The notes below the pieces were generated by a model that did not search any database, had not been told where the DNA came from, and saw only the letters and a program-made list of their open reading frames with translations. From NCBI GenBank assembly GCA_050701115.1, contig JBOHER010000142.1:1-15143 (forward strand): a DNA stretch of 15,143 nt, written 5' to 3'. The DNA comes from JBOHER01 sp050701115 (lineage in GTDB: Bacteria > Actinomycetota > Actinomycetes > Mycobacteriales > Pseudonocardiaceae). Positions 8,700-15,143 of this stretch are shown here, in pieces. Position 1 is the first letter of the stretch. Every line of letters begins with the position of its first letter. The position numbers and the translations under genes are program-made.

Positions 8700-9710
8700 G
8701 TGAGAAAGGGTGGAGCAGACACCGTGCTGCAACTGCTCAGTGAGCGGCCCGACTGCGCCGACGACGCTGGTACCTGGTGTGCCAGTGTGTACCGGATCAC
8801 CGGGAACGATTGGCTGGCGGCCTCGGCGAACTGGCTGGTCGCCAAGCCACTGAAGATTCTGCTGATCCTGACCATCGCGTTCGTCATTCGCTACCTCGTG
8901 CGACGACTGATCGACCGGCTCACCCGACTGCCGAGCAGGGGCAGCGGGAAGGTACCCGCGATTCTGCGGCCGTTGCGGGAGCGCGCGCCCCAGATGCTGA
9001 GCGCGGCGATCGTCGAGCGACGCCGTCAGCGCGCGCAGACCATCGGATCCGTACTGAAGTCGATCGCGACCTTCCTGATTCTCGGCATCGCGGTCTTGGA
9101 GATACTGGCCGAGCTCGGCCTCAACATCGGGCCGATCATCGCCTCCGCGGGCATCGTCGGCGTCGCTCTCGGCTTCGGTGCGCAGAATCTGGTCAAGGAC
9201 TTCCTGTCCGGCATGTTCATGATGGTCGAGGACCAATACGGTGTCGGCGACTTCGTCGATGTCGGTGAGGCCAGCGGAACGGTCGAGGCGGTAGGGCTGC
9301 GGGTTACCACGTTGCGTGACGGCAACGGCACGGTGTGGTACGTGCGCAATGGCGAAATCCTGCGGGTAGGCAACTCCAGTCAGGGCTTTGCCGTCGCGGT
9401 GGTCGACGTGCCGCTGGCACACGGATCCGACGTCAACCGGGCCACCTCGCTGATCGCCGAGGTCGCCGAGCAGGTCGCTGCTGAGCACCCGTTCTCGGAG
9501 GCCGTGCTCGAGCCCGCCCAGGTTCTCGGCGTGGAAAGCGTGACCGCGGAAGGGATCGCGCTGCGGATGTCGGTCAAGGTGCGCCCCGGTCAGCAATGGT
9601 CGCTCCAGCGCGCATTGCGGGGACGGATCACCTCGGCGCTGGCAGAAGAAGGCTTCCACACCCCGGTTGCCCGCATGTTCGGGCCGCAGCAGAGCAACTC
9701 CGCGCAATAA
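8700..9710 (+). CDS. Small-conductance mechanosensitive channel, MscS family
   Basis: A 336-residue MscS-type channel that opens under membrane tension to release solutes during hypo-osmotic shock. Predicted segments are TM1 about 47-66, TM2 about 117-138 and the pore helix TM3 about 143-172, with the Gly/Ala-rich GPIIASAGIVGVALGFGAQN and LVKDFLSGMFMMVEDQYGVG. The beta domain follows with GDFVDVGEASGTVEAVGLRV and NGEIL, then the C-terminal alpha/beta domain. GTG 8700 is chosen with GGAG seven bases upstream; TTG 8697 and GTG 8724 (also with GGAG at eight bases) are possible. The glbO gene begins six bases after its stop, so it probably heads an operon. M. tuberculosis lacks an MscS gene at this place, as far as I recall. 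Confidence 0.92.
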   Translation: MRKGGADTVLQLLSERPDCADDAGTWCASVYRITGNDWLAASANWLVAKPLKILLILTIAFVIRYLVRRLIDRLTRLPSRGSGKVPAILRPLRERAPQMLSAAIVERRRQRAQTIGSVLKSIATFLILGIAVLEILAELGLNIGPIIASAGIVGVALGFGAQNLVKDFLSGMFMMVEDQYGVGDFVDVGEASGTVEAVGLRVTTLRDGNGTVWYVRNGEILRVGNSSQGFAVAVVDVPLAHGSDVNRATSLIAEVAEQVAAEHPFSEAVLEPAQVLGVESVTAEGIALRMSVKVRPGQQWSLQRALRGRITSALAEEGFHTPVARMFGPQQSNSAQ

Positions 9711-9716
9711 GTCAGG

Positions 9717-10127
9717 ATGACAGACGTGACGCAACAGCAGCCGGACCAGATCCCACTGACGTTCTACGAGGCGGTTGGCGGCGAGGACACCTTCCGTCGC
9801 ATCATCGGCAGGTTCTACCAAGAGGTTGCCGCCGATGACGTCCTCCGCCCGATCTACCCGGAGGACCATCTCGGTCCGGCTGAGGAGCGGCTCCGGCTGT
9901 TCTTGATGCAGTACTGGGGCGGGCCGCACACCTACTCCGATGAGCGCGGGCATCCCCGGCTGCGGATGCGGCACGCGCCGTTTTCCATCGGGCCCATCGA
10001 ACGAGATGCCTGGCTGCGCTGCATGCGGATCGCGGTGGACGAGGCCAACCTCGCCGAGCCGTATCGCACGCAGCTGTGGGAGTACTTCGAGATGGCCGCG
10101 AACAGCATGATGAACAGCTGGGTCTGA
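9717..10127 (+). CDS. glbO: Group II truncated haemoglobin (trHbO)
   Basis: A 136-residue truncated globin, close to Rv2470 (GlbO). Haem-pocket residues are visible: Tyr34 (B10) in RFYQEV, Tyr47 (CD1) in IYPED, the proximal His86 (F8) in RLRMRHAPFSIG and Trp99 (G8) in RDAWLRCM. The conserved MQYWGGPHTYSDERGHPR loop precedes the proximal His. Proteins of this group bind oxygen tightly and are linked to oxygen or reactive nitrogen chemistry near the membrane; the exact role is unsettled. ATG 9717 is preceded by AGG only, six bases after the MscS stop, so translation may rely on coupling. It is followed by the truncated alpha-glucosidase, matching the Rv2470-Rv2471 order. Confidence 0.95.
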   Translation: MTDVTQQQPDQIPLTFYEAVGGEDTFRRIIGRFYQEVAADDVLRPIYPEDHLGPAEERLRLFLMQYWGGPHTYSDERGHPRLRMRHAPFSIGPIERDAWLRCMRIAVDEANLAEPYRTQLWEYFEMAANSMMNSWV

Positions 10128-10146
10128 GCCCTCTGGTGTCCGGCCG

Positions 10147-11100
10147 GAATGGCAGGATCCCGATGTGCGCGCCGATCTGGAGCGCACGCTGCGGTTCTGG
10201 CTGGACCACGGCGTGGACGGATTTCGCATCGATGTCCTCGATCCCCGGTTCGACAACGATGACGTGCACGAGATTCACCGGATGATCCGCACCGTGCTCG
10301 AGGAGTATCCGGGATCCGTTGCGGTGGGCGAGATCCGGAGCTTCGACGACGAGTGGTTCGCCCGCTGTCTGCGGCCGGATGAGCTGCACCTTGGCTTCAA
10401 CTTCCGGCTGATCATGGCTCAATTCGACTTCGACGCGATCCAGGCCGCGATCGAACGGTCGCTCGCTGCAGCCGCCACCGCGGGCGCACCAGCCACCTGG
10501 ACCCTGGCCAATCACGACGTCTGGCGGCAGGTCAGCCGGTACGGCGGCGGCGCACTGGGACTGCGCAGGGCGCACGCCATGGCGCTGGTCGAACTCGCGT
10601 TGCCCGGCGTCGTGTACCTGTACAACGGCGAAGAGCTCGGACTGTCCAATGCGGACACTCCAGCAGCGGCGATCACCGACCCGAAGGCCAGGATCGAAGC
10701 GGGTAAGCCGAGCAGGGACGCCGCCCGCGTGCCCATCCCGTGGGAAGGCAGCGCTCCACCGTTCGCGTTCTCCAGCAACGACAACACCTGGCTGCCGATG
10801 CCGGAGGACTGGGCTCCGTTCACCGTGGAGGCCGAGTTGGAGAACCCGAAGTCAACATTGTCGTTGTACCGCAAGGCAATCTCGCTGCGCGGCATGCACT
10901 CGGCATTCGACGGGGACGAGGTCGAGTGGTATGGCGCGCCAGCCGGGTGCTTCGCGTTCCGCCGCTCCCCCGGTGGCCTGACCTGCGTGCTCAACACCTC
11001 GGCGTCGCCGGTCGAGTTGCCGCCCGGTGAGCTGCTGCTGGCCAGCACCGATCTGGTGGATGGGACGCTGCCCGCTGACGCTGCCGCATGGCTGGTATGA
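10147..11100 (+). pseudogene. aglA: Alpha-glucosidase (GH13, AglA-like), N-terminally truncated
   Basis: The C-terminal three fifths of a GH13 alpha-glucosidase. Homology is visible from about 10147 (PEWQDPDVRADLERTLRFWL), and a possible start is the GTG at 10165, giving 311 residues against about 530 for the family. Counting from there, nucleophile Asp23 in GFRIDV, acid/base Glu56 in VGE and Asp118 in ANHDVWR are all kept. The missing part holds the first strands of the (beta/alpha)8 barrel, including the DxxxNH region, so activity is very unlikely. The loss starts within about 20 bases of the glbO stop, suggesting one deletion; Rv2471 follows glbO intact in M. tuberculosis. The frame is otherwise undamaged, and its TGA overlaps the ATG of the exporter gene, so translation through it may be kept for coupling. 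Confidence 0.82.
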
Positions 11101-11993
11101 GCTCCGGGCAGGGTGCCGCGCTGGTCGTGCTGGCAGCGGTGCTGTTCGGCACGACCGGAACCGCGCAGGCGCTGGGACCGGACGGGCTCGATCCGCTCAC
11201 GGTGGGAGCCGGGCGGGTGGTGCTGGGTGGCGCGCTGCTGGCGATCGTGGCCGCCGTTCGAGGTGCCTATCGGCAGGGGCTGGAGGTTCCTTGGGGCACG
11301 GTGCTCATCGGTGCGCTGGGAGTGGCCGCCTACCAACTCGGATTCTTCTCCGGTGTGCACCTGGCCGGGGTAGCCGTCGGCACCGTGATCGCCTTGGGCT
11401 CCTGCCCCCTGTTCGCAGGGCTGATCGAATGGCTGGTCACCCGGCGTCGACCCCGGCCGACCTGGCTGGCCGCCACCAGTGTCGCCGTGGTAGGTGTGAC
11501 CGTGCTGGTGCTGTCCGGTCGGCAGGCCGATGACGGCACCAATCCCGCGCTGGGTGCGCTCCCCGCACTACTGGCCGGCCTTGGTTACGGTGTATATACG
11601 GTGTGCGGATCGAGACTGATCGCGCGCGGTGCGCGCCCCGAGGGTGCGATGGGATTGCTGTTCGGCTCGGGTGCGGTGCTCCTGCTGCCGGTGCTCCTGG
11701 TGCGGTGGCCGGGCGGGCTGGACAGCGCGAGCGGGTTGGTGGTGGTCGCCTATCTGGCGCTGGTGCCCACGGTGCTCGCCTACCTGCTGTTCGGCGCGGG
11801 TCTGCGCGTGTTGCCCGCTGGGACTGTGGCCACCCTGAACCTCGCCGAACCGGTGGTGGCCGCGCTGCTCGGCGTCCTGGTGCTGGGCGAATCGCTCACC
11901 GGATTCGGGGTCGGTGGGATCGCGGTCGTCCTGCTCGGGTTGGGGTTGCTGGCGCTTCCTGGGCGGAAACAACCTGCAGCGAGTTCCGTATGA
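11097..11993 (+). CDS. EamA/DMT superfamily transporter
   Basis: A 298-residue, very hydrophobic protein with ten predicted transmembrane segments in two EamA repeats. LVVLAAVLFGTTGTAQALGP opens the first, and GALPALLAGLGYGVYTVCGS opens the second. NLAEPVVAALLGVLVLGESL is the characteristic end of the second repeat. Such proteins export metabolites or amino acids, but the substrate cannot be inferred. ATG 11097 overlaps the stop of the truncated alpha-glucosidase (ATGA); ATG 11088 is in frame and possible. It is the last gene of the MscS-glbO-aglA' run; a promoter-like motif for the next gene begins six bases after its stop. Confidence 0.92.
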   Translation: MSSGQGAALVVLAAVLFGTTGTAQALGPDGLDPLTVGAGRVVLGGALLAIVAAVRGAYRQGLEVPWGTVLIGALGVAAYQLGFFSGVHLAGVAVGTVIALGSCPLFAGLIEWLVTRRRPRPTWLAATSVAVVGVTVLVLSGRQADDGTNPALGALPALLAGLGYGVYTVCGSRLIARGARPEGAMGLLFGSGAVLLLPVLLVRWPGGLDSASGLVVVAYLALVPTVLAYLLFGAGLRVLPAGTVATLNLAEPVVAALLGVLVLGESLTGFGVGGIAVVLLGLGLLALPGRKQPAASSV

Positions 11994-11998
11994 TCGAC

Positions 11999-12027
11999 CT
12001 GACGATGCTTCTTACTCTTGGTAGGTT
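11999..12027 (+). promoter_or_regulatory. Predicted promoter for the short-chain dehydrogenase gene
   Basis: CTGACG (11999-12004) and TAGGTT (12022-12027) have a 17-base spacer. The predicted start near 12034 gives a leader of about 29 bases to the ATG at 12063. The -10 fits TANNNT; the -35 is one base from TTGACG. Confidence 0.45.
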
Positions 12028-12062
12028 GTGGCTATGCGGCCACCGAGACGAGAGTGAGCACA

Positions 12063-12851
12063 ATGCACATCGATCGCAGCACCATCCTGCTGACCGGCGC
12101 AACCGGTGGTATCGGTCAGGCGACCGCTCTGCACCTGCACCGGCTCGGCGCCAAGCTCATCGTCACGGGTCGACGCGAAGCTGAACTCGAGAAGTTGGTG
12201 GCGCGGACCGGCGCGCGGTCGGTCGTGTGCGACCTGTCCGCGTCCGATCAACTGCACGACCTGGCCATGGCATGCGCGAACGTCGACGTCGTCATCCACA
12301 ACGCCGCGCTTCCAGGCACCGGCACGTTGGAAGATCAAGACGAAGAGCGCATCAATCGAGTGCTCGACGTCAACTTCCGGGCTCCGGTCATACTGTCGAA
12401 GCTGATCGGCGAGCGCATGCTGGCGCGCGGTTCCGGACACATCGTGTTCGTGTCCTCGCTGATGGGTAAGAGCGCGGGGCCGTCCTCGTCGCTGTACTCG
12501 GCCACCAAGTTCGGTCTGCGCGGTTTCTCGCTCGGCCTGCGGGCCGACTGGTCTGCGCGCGGGGTCGGCGTCAGCGCCATCTTCCCGGGGTTCATCCGCG
12601 ACGCGGGCATGTTCCATGAGGGCGGCGTCAAGCTGCCGGCGGGGATCGGCACCCGCACGCCTGAGGACGTCTCGCGGGCGGTCGAGAAGGCGATCGTGAA
12701 GAACATAGCCGAGATTGACGTCGCGCCGGTGTCACTCAGGGCGGGCGCTGCGTTCTCCGGTCTGTTCCCCGGGCTGACGGCCAAGCTGTCCGGCTCGGTC
12801 AGCCGTGGAATCGCCGAGGAGCTGACGAAGGGACAGGCGCACAAGCGGTAG
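12063..12851 (+). CDS. Short-chain dehydrogenase/reductase (SDR) family protein
   Basis: A 262-residue classical SDR oxidoreductase using NAD(P)(H). The Rossmann motif TGATGGIG is at 11-18, the HNAA motif with Asn80 follows strand 4, Asn104 lies in DVNF, Ser131/132 is the catalytic Ser, and Tyr145-x3-Lys149 (YSATK) completes the tetrad. Arg37-Arg38 after strand 2 (TGRRE) suggests a preference for NADP(H) (inference). FPGFIRDAGM follows the usual PG motif. The substrate is unknown. ATG 12063 is chosen because the conserved part begins directly after it; GTG 12054 and an earlier frame from 12018 are alternatives, and the latter would overlap the predicted promoter. It is the last intact gene before the degraded right-hand region. 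Confidence 0.92.
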   Translation: MHIDRSTILLTGATGGIGQATALHLHRLGAKLIVTGRREAELEKLVARTGARSVVCDLSASDQLHDLAMACANVDVVIHNAALPGTGTLEDQDEERINRVLDVNFRAPVILSKLIGERMLARGSGHIVFVSSLMGKSAGPSSSLYSATKFGLRGFSLGLRADWSARGVGVSAIFPGFIRDAGMFHEGGVKLPAGIGTRTPEDVSRAVEKAIVKNIAEIDVAPVSLRAGAAFSGLFPGLTAKLSGSVSRGIAEELTKGQAHKR

Positions 12852-12894
12852 CGCGCTGCTGTTGCGCGTTGGTATTACAAAGCTGCGCTGATCT

Positions 12895-13492
12895 CTTGAG
12901 TTTCGCGGTTATGCGGCGGTGGCGGCGCAGGCCAGGGCGTAGTCGTGGTATTTGCCGGGGTCGGGTTGAGCTGCGCCAACGCCGGTTATTCGGGCGGCGA
13001 TGAGGGTGCGGCGGAGCTTGGTGAGCATGTCTTCGAACGCGGGCTGAAGTCTTGTGGTCGTAGCAGGGTTGCGCGGCGCGTGGGAGGCGGTTGCGGGCCT
13101 GCCCGATACCGAGCAACTGTTTGCCCGGCGGCGGTGGCGGTCTCGATGGGCCAGCGGGCCGGGTAGCGGGACATGATCTGCTCGAGGTTGCTGTGGCGGT
13201 CGGTGGTGAAGATCGCCAGCCGGTAGCCGTCGGTCTGGTCGGTGTCGCGCACCAGCACGGTGCGGCCGGGTGTGTTGCCGAACGCGCCGTACCAGATGCT
13301 CGGTGTCCGACGACGGCGATCGCGACGCTGTCGCGGCGCCCGTAGCGGGACACGGTCACCCGCCGCCAGCGCGCGGACGTGGCCACGTTCTACGGAAAGA
13401 TCATCACGACACGCCGAGCAAGATCGCCACCCGAACACCCCAGCGCAGCAACACAGGCCGCCGGACCGAGACCTCAAACTGCGAAACTCGAG
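12895..13492 (-). mobile_element. Internally deleted IS701-type insertion sequence remnant
   Basis: CTTGAGTTTCGCGGTT (12895-12910, plus) and CTCGAGTTTCGCAGTT (13492-13477, minus) match in 14 of 16 positions and point inward, so they look like terminal inverted repeats. Between them lies a broken transposase whose TAA falls inside the left repeat. At 598 bp the element is less than half the usual length for this group. No convincing target duplication is seen beside the repeats, so the exact ends are uncertain. Confidence 0.6.
12909..13477 (-). pseudogene. IS701-family transposase, frameshifted and internally deleted
   Basis: Pieces of one transposase appear in successive frames on the minus strand. 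In order they are VATSARWRRVTVSRYGRRDS; then IWYGAFGNTPGRTVLVRDTD continuing to RYPARWPIE, where the Glu is probably the last residue of the DDE triad; then GKQLLGIGQARNRLPR joined to AAQPCYDHKT; and finally PAFEDMLTKLRRTLIAARIT running to the TAA at 12911-12909. At least three frame changes separate them. Between RNRLPR and AAQPCYDHKT an in-frame loss of roughly 35 residues near 13078 removes a hydrophobic segment that I recall from complete relatives (RTVPFG...). The N-terminal half with the first Asp residues is absent. It cannot encode a working enzyme. Confidence 0.72.
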
Positions 13493-13650
13493 GCAGTATC
13501 ACAACGTCTCCAAAAACCTCCCCCTCGGAGCACCTGCAGAACTACCCGCTGCGTTCCTGATTCGCACACGAGTGCCCTGGCGCGCACGGTCCACACACCG
13601 TCAGTTCCGCTGCTCGTGAACGACCCCAGACCATGCGGCCAGCACCGGTT

Positions 13651-13693
13651 CAGTGTCTGTTCGCTGACACTGCGCGCCGGTTCCAACCGGCGC
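13651..13693. repeat. Two inverted repeats upstream of the DUF5949-like gene
   Basis: CAGTGTC (13651-13657) pairs with GACACTG (13666-13672) across eight bases. Immediately after comes GCGCCGGTTCCAACCGGCGC (13674-13693), two perfect 9-base arms around CC. Both lie 50-90 bases before the ATG at 13744. They could be operators, or the first could be a hairpin; there is no T-run to make a convincing terminator. Otherwise the 13493-13743 stretch shows no gene. Confidence 0.45.
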
Positions 13694-13743
13694 CGGCGTT
13701 ACCCCTCCCGTCGGGTCTCCGGGATGTGGCGGAGGTGGCGATC

Positions 13744-14285
13744 ATGCCGGGAACTGAGTTGCACGTCCAAGCCGCCCTGTGGACCGACAATGGCTGGCGG
13801 TTCGCCGTGTTGATCTTGGAAGGCGAGGCAGCGGACAAGGCCAATGGCGGAGCTCCCCGCGTCGATGCCCTGCACGCCGCAGTTCGAGCGCGTGGGCTGC
13901 CGATGACAACCGATCTCGACCACATCGCGCTTCGGACGATACCCGGCTGGCGCGTGCGGATCGGCAAGGCGGCAACGATCTCATTGGAGTGGCCGCATCA
14001 CCAGCCGTTGTGTCGCGCGCCCCGATCCCGTTACCGGACGGTTGGTGCGACGCCGCCGGCGAACACGGGATCGTGCTGGTCCTTGTCGGACACGGCCTCG
14101 GGCTACACGAATGCCCACCCGGCGCCGCGACGCACACCGCCGACGCCGTGCACCCGGCAGCACTGGAGGGACGTCTTGCGGGCGGGGCGGTCATGGTCTC
14201 GGGGCGGGAAGACGCAGCGCTCTCCCTCGATGGCACCGTGTCCTGGCCGCGGCGCGGCCGCGGCACCGCGGGCACCGCCCTGTGA
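13744..14285 (+). pseudogene. DUF5949-like hypothetical protein, one frameshift
   Basis: ATG 13744 follows GGAGG with eight bases spacing and opens MPGTELHVQAALWTDNGWRF and, further on, RARGLPMTTDLDHIALRTIP and RVRIGKAATISLEWPHHQPL. Between about 13985 and 14030 the coherent sequence moves to another frame (one base lost or two gained), reading APIPLPDGWCDAAGEHGIVL, LVGHGLGLHE and later GAVMVSGREDAALSLDG, ending at the TGA of 14283-14285. Joined, it gives about 180 residues. The order, GLP, then a strand before a hydrophobic stretch, then a Pro-Pro-x-x-W-like turn and AAxxxG, resembles Streptomyces DUF5949 proteins of unknown function; this is a tentative, recalled similarity. It may be a true pseudogene or a sequencing indel. 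Confidence 0.55.
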
Positions 14286-14401
14286 CTCGCCGTCGCCTGC
14301 CGCGTCCGACCCGCCGGAGCGTCTCGGCGAGCCGATCACTGCGTCCAGGCTTGGCCGGCGAACGCGTCGTCCAGCGGGGTGTGGGCGATGTGGTGGCTCA
14401 C

Positions 14402-14749
14402 CGCTGACGTCCCCGGAATCGGTCAAGAACACTTCGGTGCTCGGGTCCGGCTCTCGCGCCCCCTCGATGGCAACGGGACCGTAGAAGGCCACATGGTTCT
14501 TGATCCTGCGGGCCAGCGGGGAGGGATGCGGGTAATACCAAGCGAGGTCTGGGGCGATCTCGTCACGATCCGAACGTTGTAGTAGCGAGCCATGCCCTTC
14601 CACGGGCACAGGGTCCTGGTCGGACTGTCGTCGATGAACTCGCGGTTGATCGATCCGGGCGGGAAGTAGTGGTTGCCCTCGATACGCACCGTGCGCGGTG
14701 CCTCGGCCAGCACAACACCGTTGAAGACCGCACGCAACATCGCACTCAC
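14402..14749 (-). pseudogene. DUF427 domain protein, one frameshift
   Basis: The 5' part, from GTG 14749 or ATG 14740, reads LRAVFNGVVLAEAPRTVRIE, GNHYFPPGSINREFIDDSPT and RTLCPWKGMARYYNV, the standard opening of DUF427 proteins with the hallmark TxCPWKG. Near 14580 the sense moves to another frame, reading SDRDEIAPDLAWYYPHPSPL and ARRIKNHVAFYGPVAIEGAR, the conserved end of the domain. One base change in length would restore a protein of about 115 residues. The second frame has lost its normal stop and stays open to 14103, across the antisense of the DUF5949-like gene, so the boundary at 14402 is approximate. The function of DUF427 is not known. A sequencing indel is the alternative to decay. 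Confidence 0.72.
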
Positions 14750-14828
14750 ACTTTCCGCATCGCTGTACCTACATGATCACCGGATCAGGGTATGAGCAGG
14801 GCCGGGATTGTCAGGCTGGTGACACGAG

Positions 14829-15143
14829 TCAAGCGTCCGGTGACGACGCGCCCTGGCCGTCCCCGGAACGCAGGAGATGTTCGCCGAACTCGCGCAAGCG
14901 GGCCACCGCGTCCTCCGACGGGCGCTGGTGGTGCGCGATCGCCTCCTTGATCGCGCGATACGTGTCCGCCTCCGGACACCGACCATAACCCCACGACTGG
15001 GCGTCGAGCGCGATCTCGGCGCCCATTGTGCGTTTGCCCGGGTTGTACGTGAGCTTGAGGCCGAGGTGTCCGTAGACCTCGGCTTTGTCGGCTGGTTCGG
15101 CGTCGGCGATCACGGTCCTGATGTTGCCGAGCGCTTCGACCAG
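14829..15143 (-). CDS. Probable serine recombinase, C-terminal part (runs off the window)
   Basis: The frame is open to the right edge, so the gene's 5' part lies outside; 104 residues are visible. IRTVIADAEPADKAEVYGHL, GLKLTYNPGKRT and DAQSWGYGRCP resemble the segment near the end of actinobacterial large serine recombinases, where ADPADKAEVYxxLGLxLTY is a common signature. In those proteins the end is usually a short tail such as CPRGDLNPH; here it is replaced by about 50 residues, EADTYRAIKEAIAHHQRPSE and a helical, charged stretch ending SSPDA. Catalytic and zinc-ribbon parts are not in view, so the assignment rests on the tail only. Its place beside an insertion-sequence remnant and broken genes supports a mobile origin. 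Confidence 0.55.
   Translation of the reverse strand: MVEALGNIRTVIADAEPADKAEVYGHLGLKLTYNPGKRTMGAEIALDAQSWGYGRCPEADTYRAIKEAIAHHQRPSEDAVARLREFGEHLLRSGDGQGASSPDA

Noticed and set aside
8460..10256. Minus-strand frame of 598 residues across the MscS and glbO genes
   Set aside because: Both plus-strand genes have clear catalytic or structural motifs; the opposite frame has none.
12852..12894. Possible terminator after the SDR gene
   Set aside because: GCGC repeats there give only a weak stem and no T-run follows.
14286..14401. Short minus-strand frame reading VSHHIAHTPLDDAFAGQAWT
   Set aside because: It has protein-like composition but is about 21 residues, lacks a ribosome binding site and matches nothing I know.

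Overview
The window is high-GC DNA from a mycothiol-producing actinobacterium, most likely a member of the Pseudonocardiaceae or a close relative. The base composition, the GTG starts, an Rv2466c-type mycothiol-dependent oxidoreductase and the actinobacterial cytochrome aa3 subunit CtaJ all point there. The left and central parts keep the gene order of the Mycobacterium tuberculosis Rv2466c to Rv2471 block: nitroreductase, pepN, DUF5130 protein, small membrane protein, HNH protein, glbO, aglA. Several insertions and losses interrupt it.

Layout. 39-2170 (minus): an aldehyde dehydrogenase downstream of the Rv2466c-like thioredoxin-fold protein, which is preceded by a SigH/SigR-type promoter. 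2340-4904 (plus): aminopeptidase N. 4913-6623 (plus): an inserted cassette made of a sigma-factor fragment holding only region 4, an LtrA-family membrane protein translationally coupled to it, and a small eroded ORF coupled to that. 6629-7358 (minus): DUF5130 protein and CtaJ, overlapping. 7359-7638: a regulatory intergenic region with two dyads and a promoter. 7639-7803 (plus): an unusual 54-residue protein built of an acidic leader and five perfect GTRVT repeats. 7810-8508 (minus): HNH endonuclease. 8700-11993 (plus): a likely operon of an MscS channel, truncated haemoglobin GlbO, an alpha-glucosidase that has lost its N-terminal part, and a DMT/EamA exporter coupled to it. 12063-12851 (plus): a short-chain dehydrogenase with its own promoter.

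From about 12852 to the end the DNA is degraded accessory sequence: an internally deleted and frameshifted IS701-type element with imperfect terminal inverted repeats, a frameshifted DUF5949-like gene preceded by a 20-bp dyad, a frameshifted DUF427 gene, and the C-terminus of a probable serine recombinase running off the right edge.

The best candidate for something undescribed is the GTRVT-repeat peptide gene at 7639-7803. All five copies are identical in protein while every third codon position of the unit varies, it has a near-ideal ribosome binding site and promoter, and its charge layout resembles a modified-peptide precursor. No maturation enzyme is visible in the window, so its function is open.
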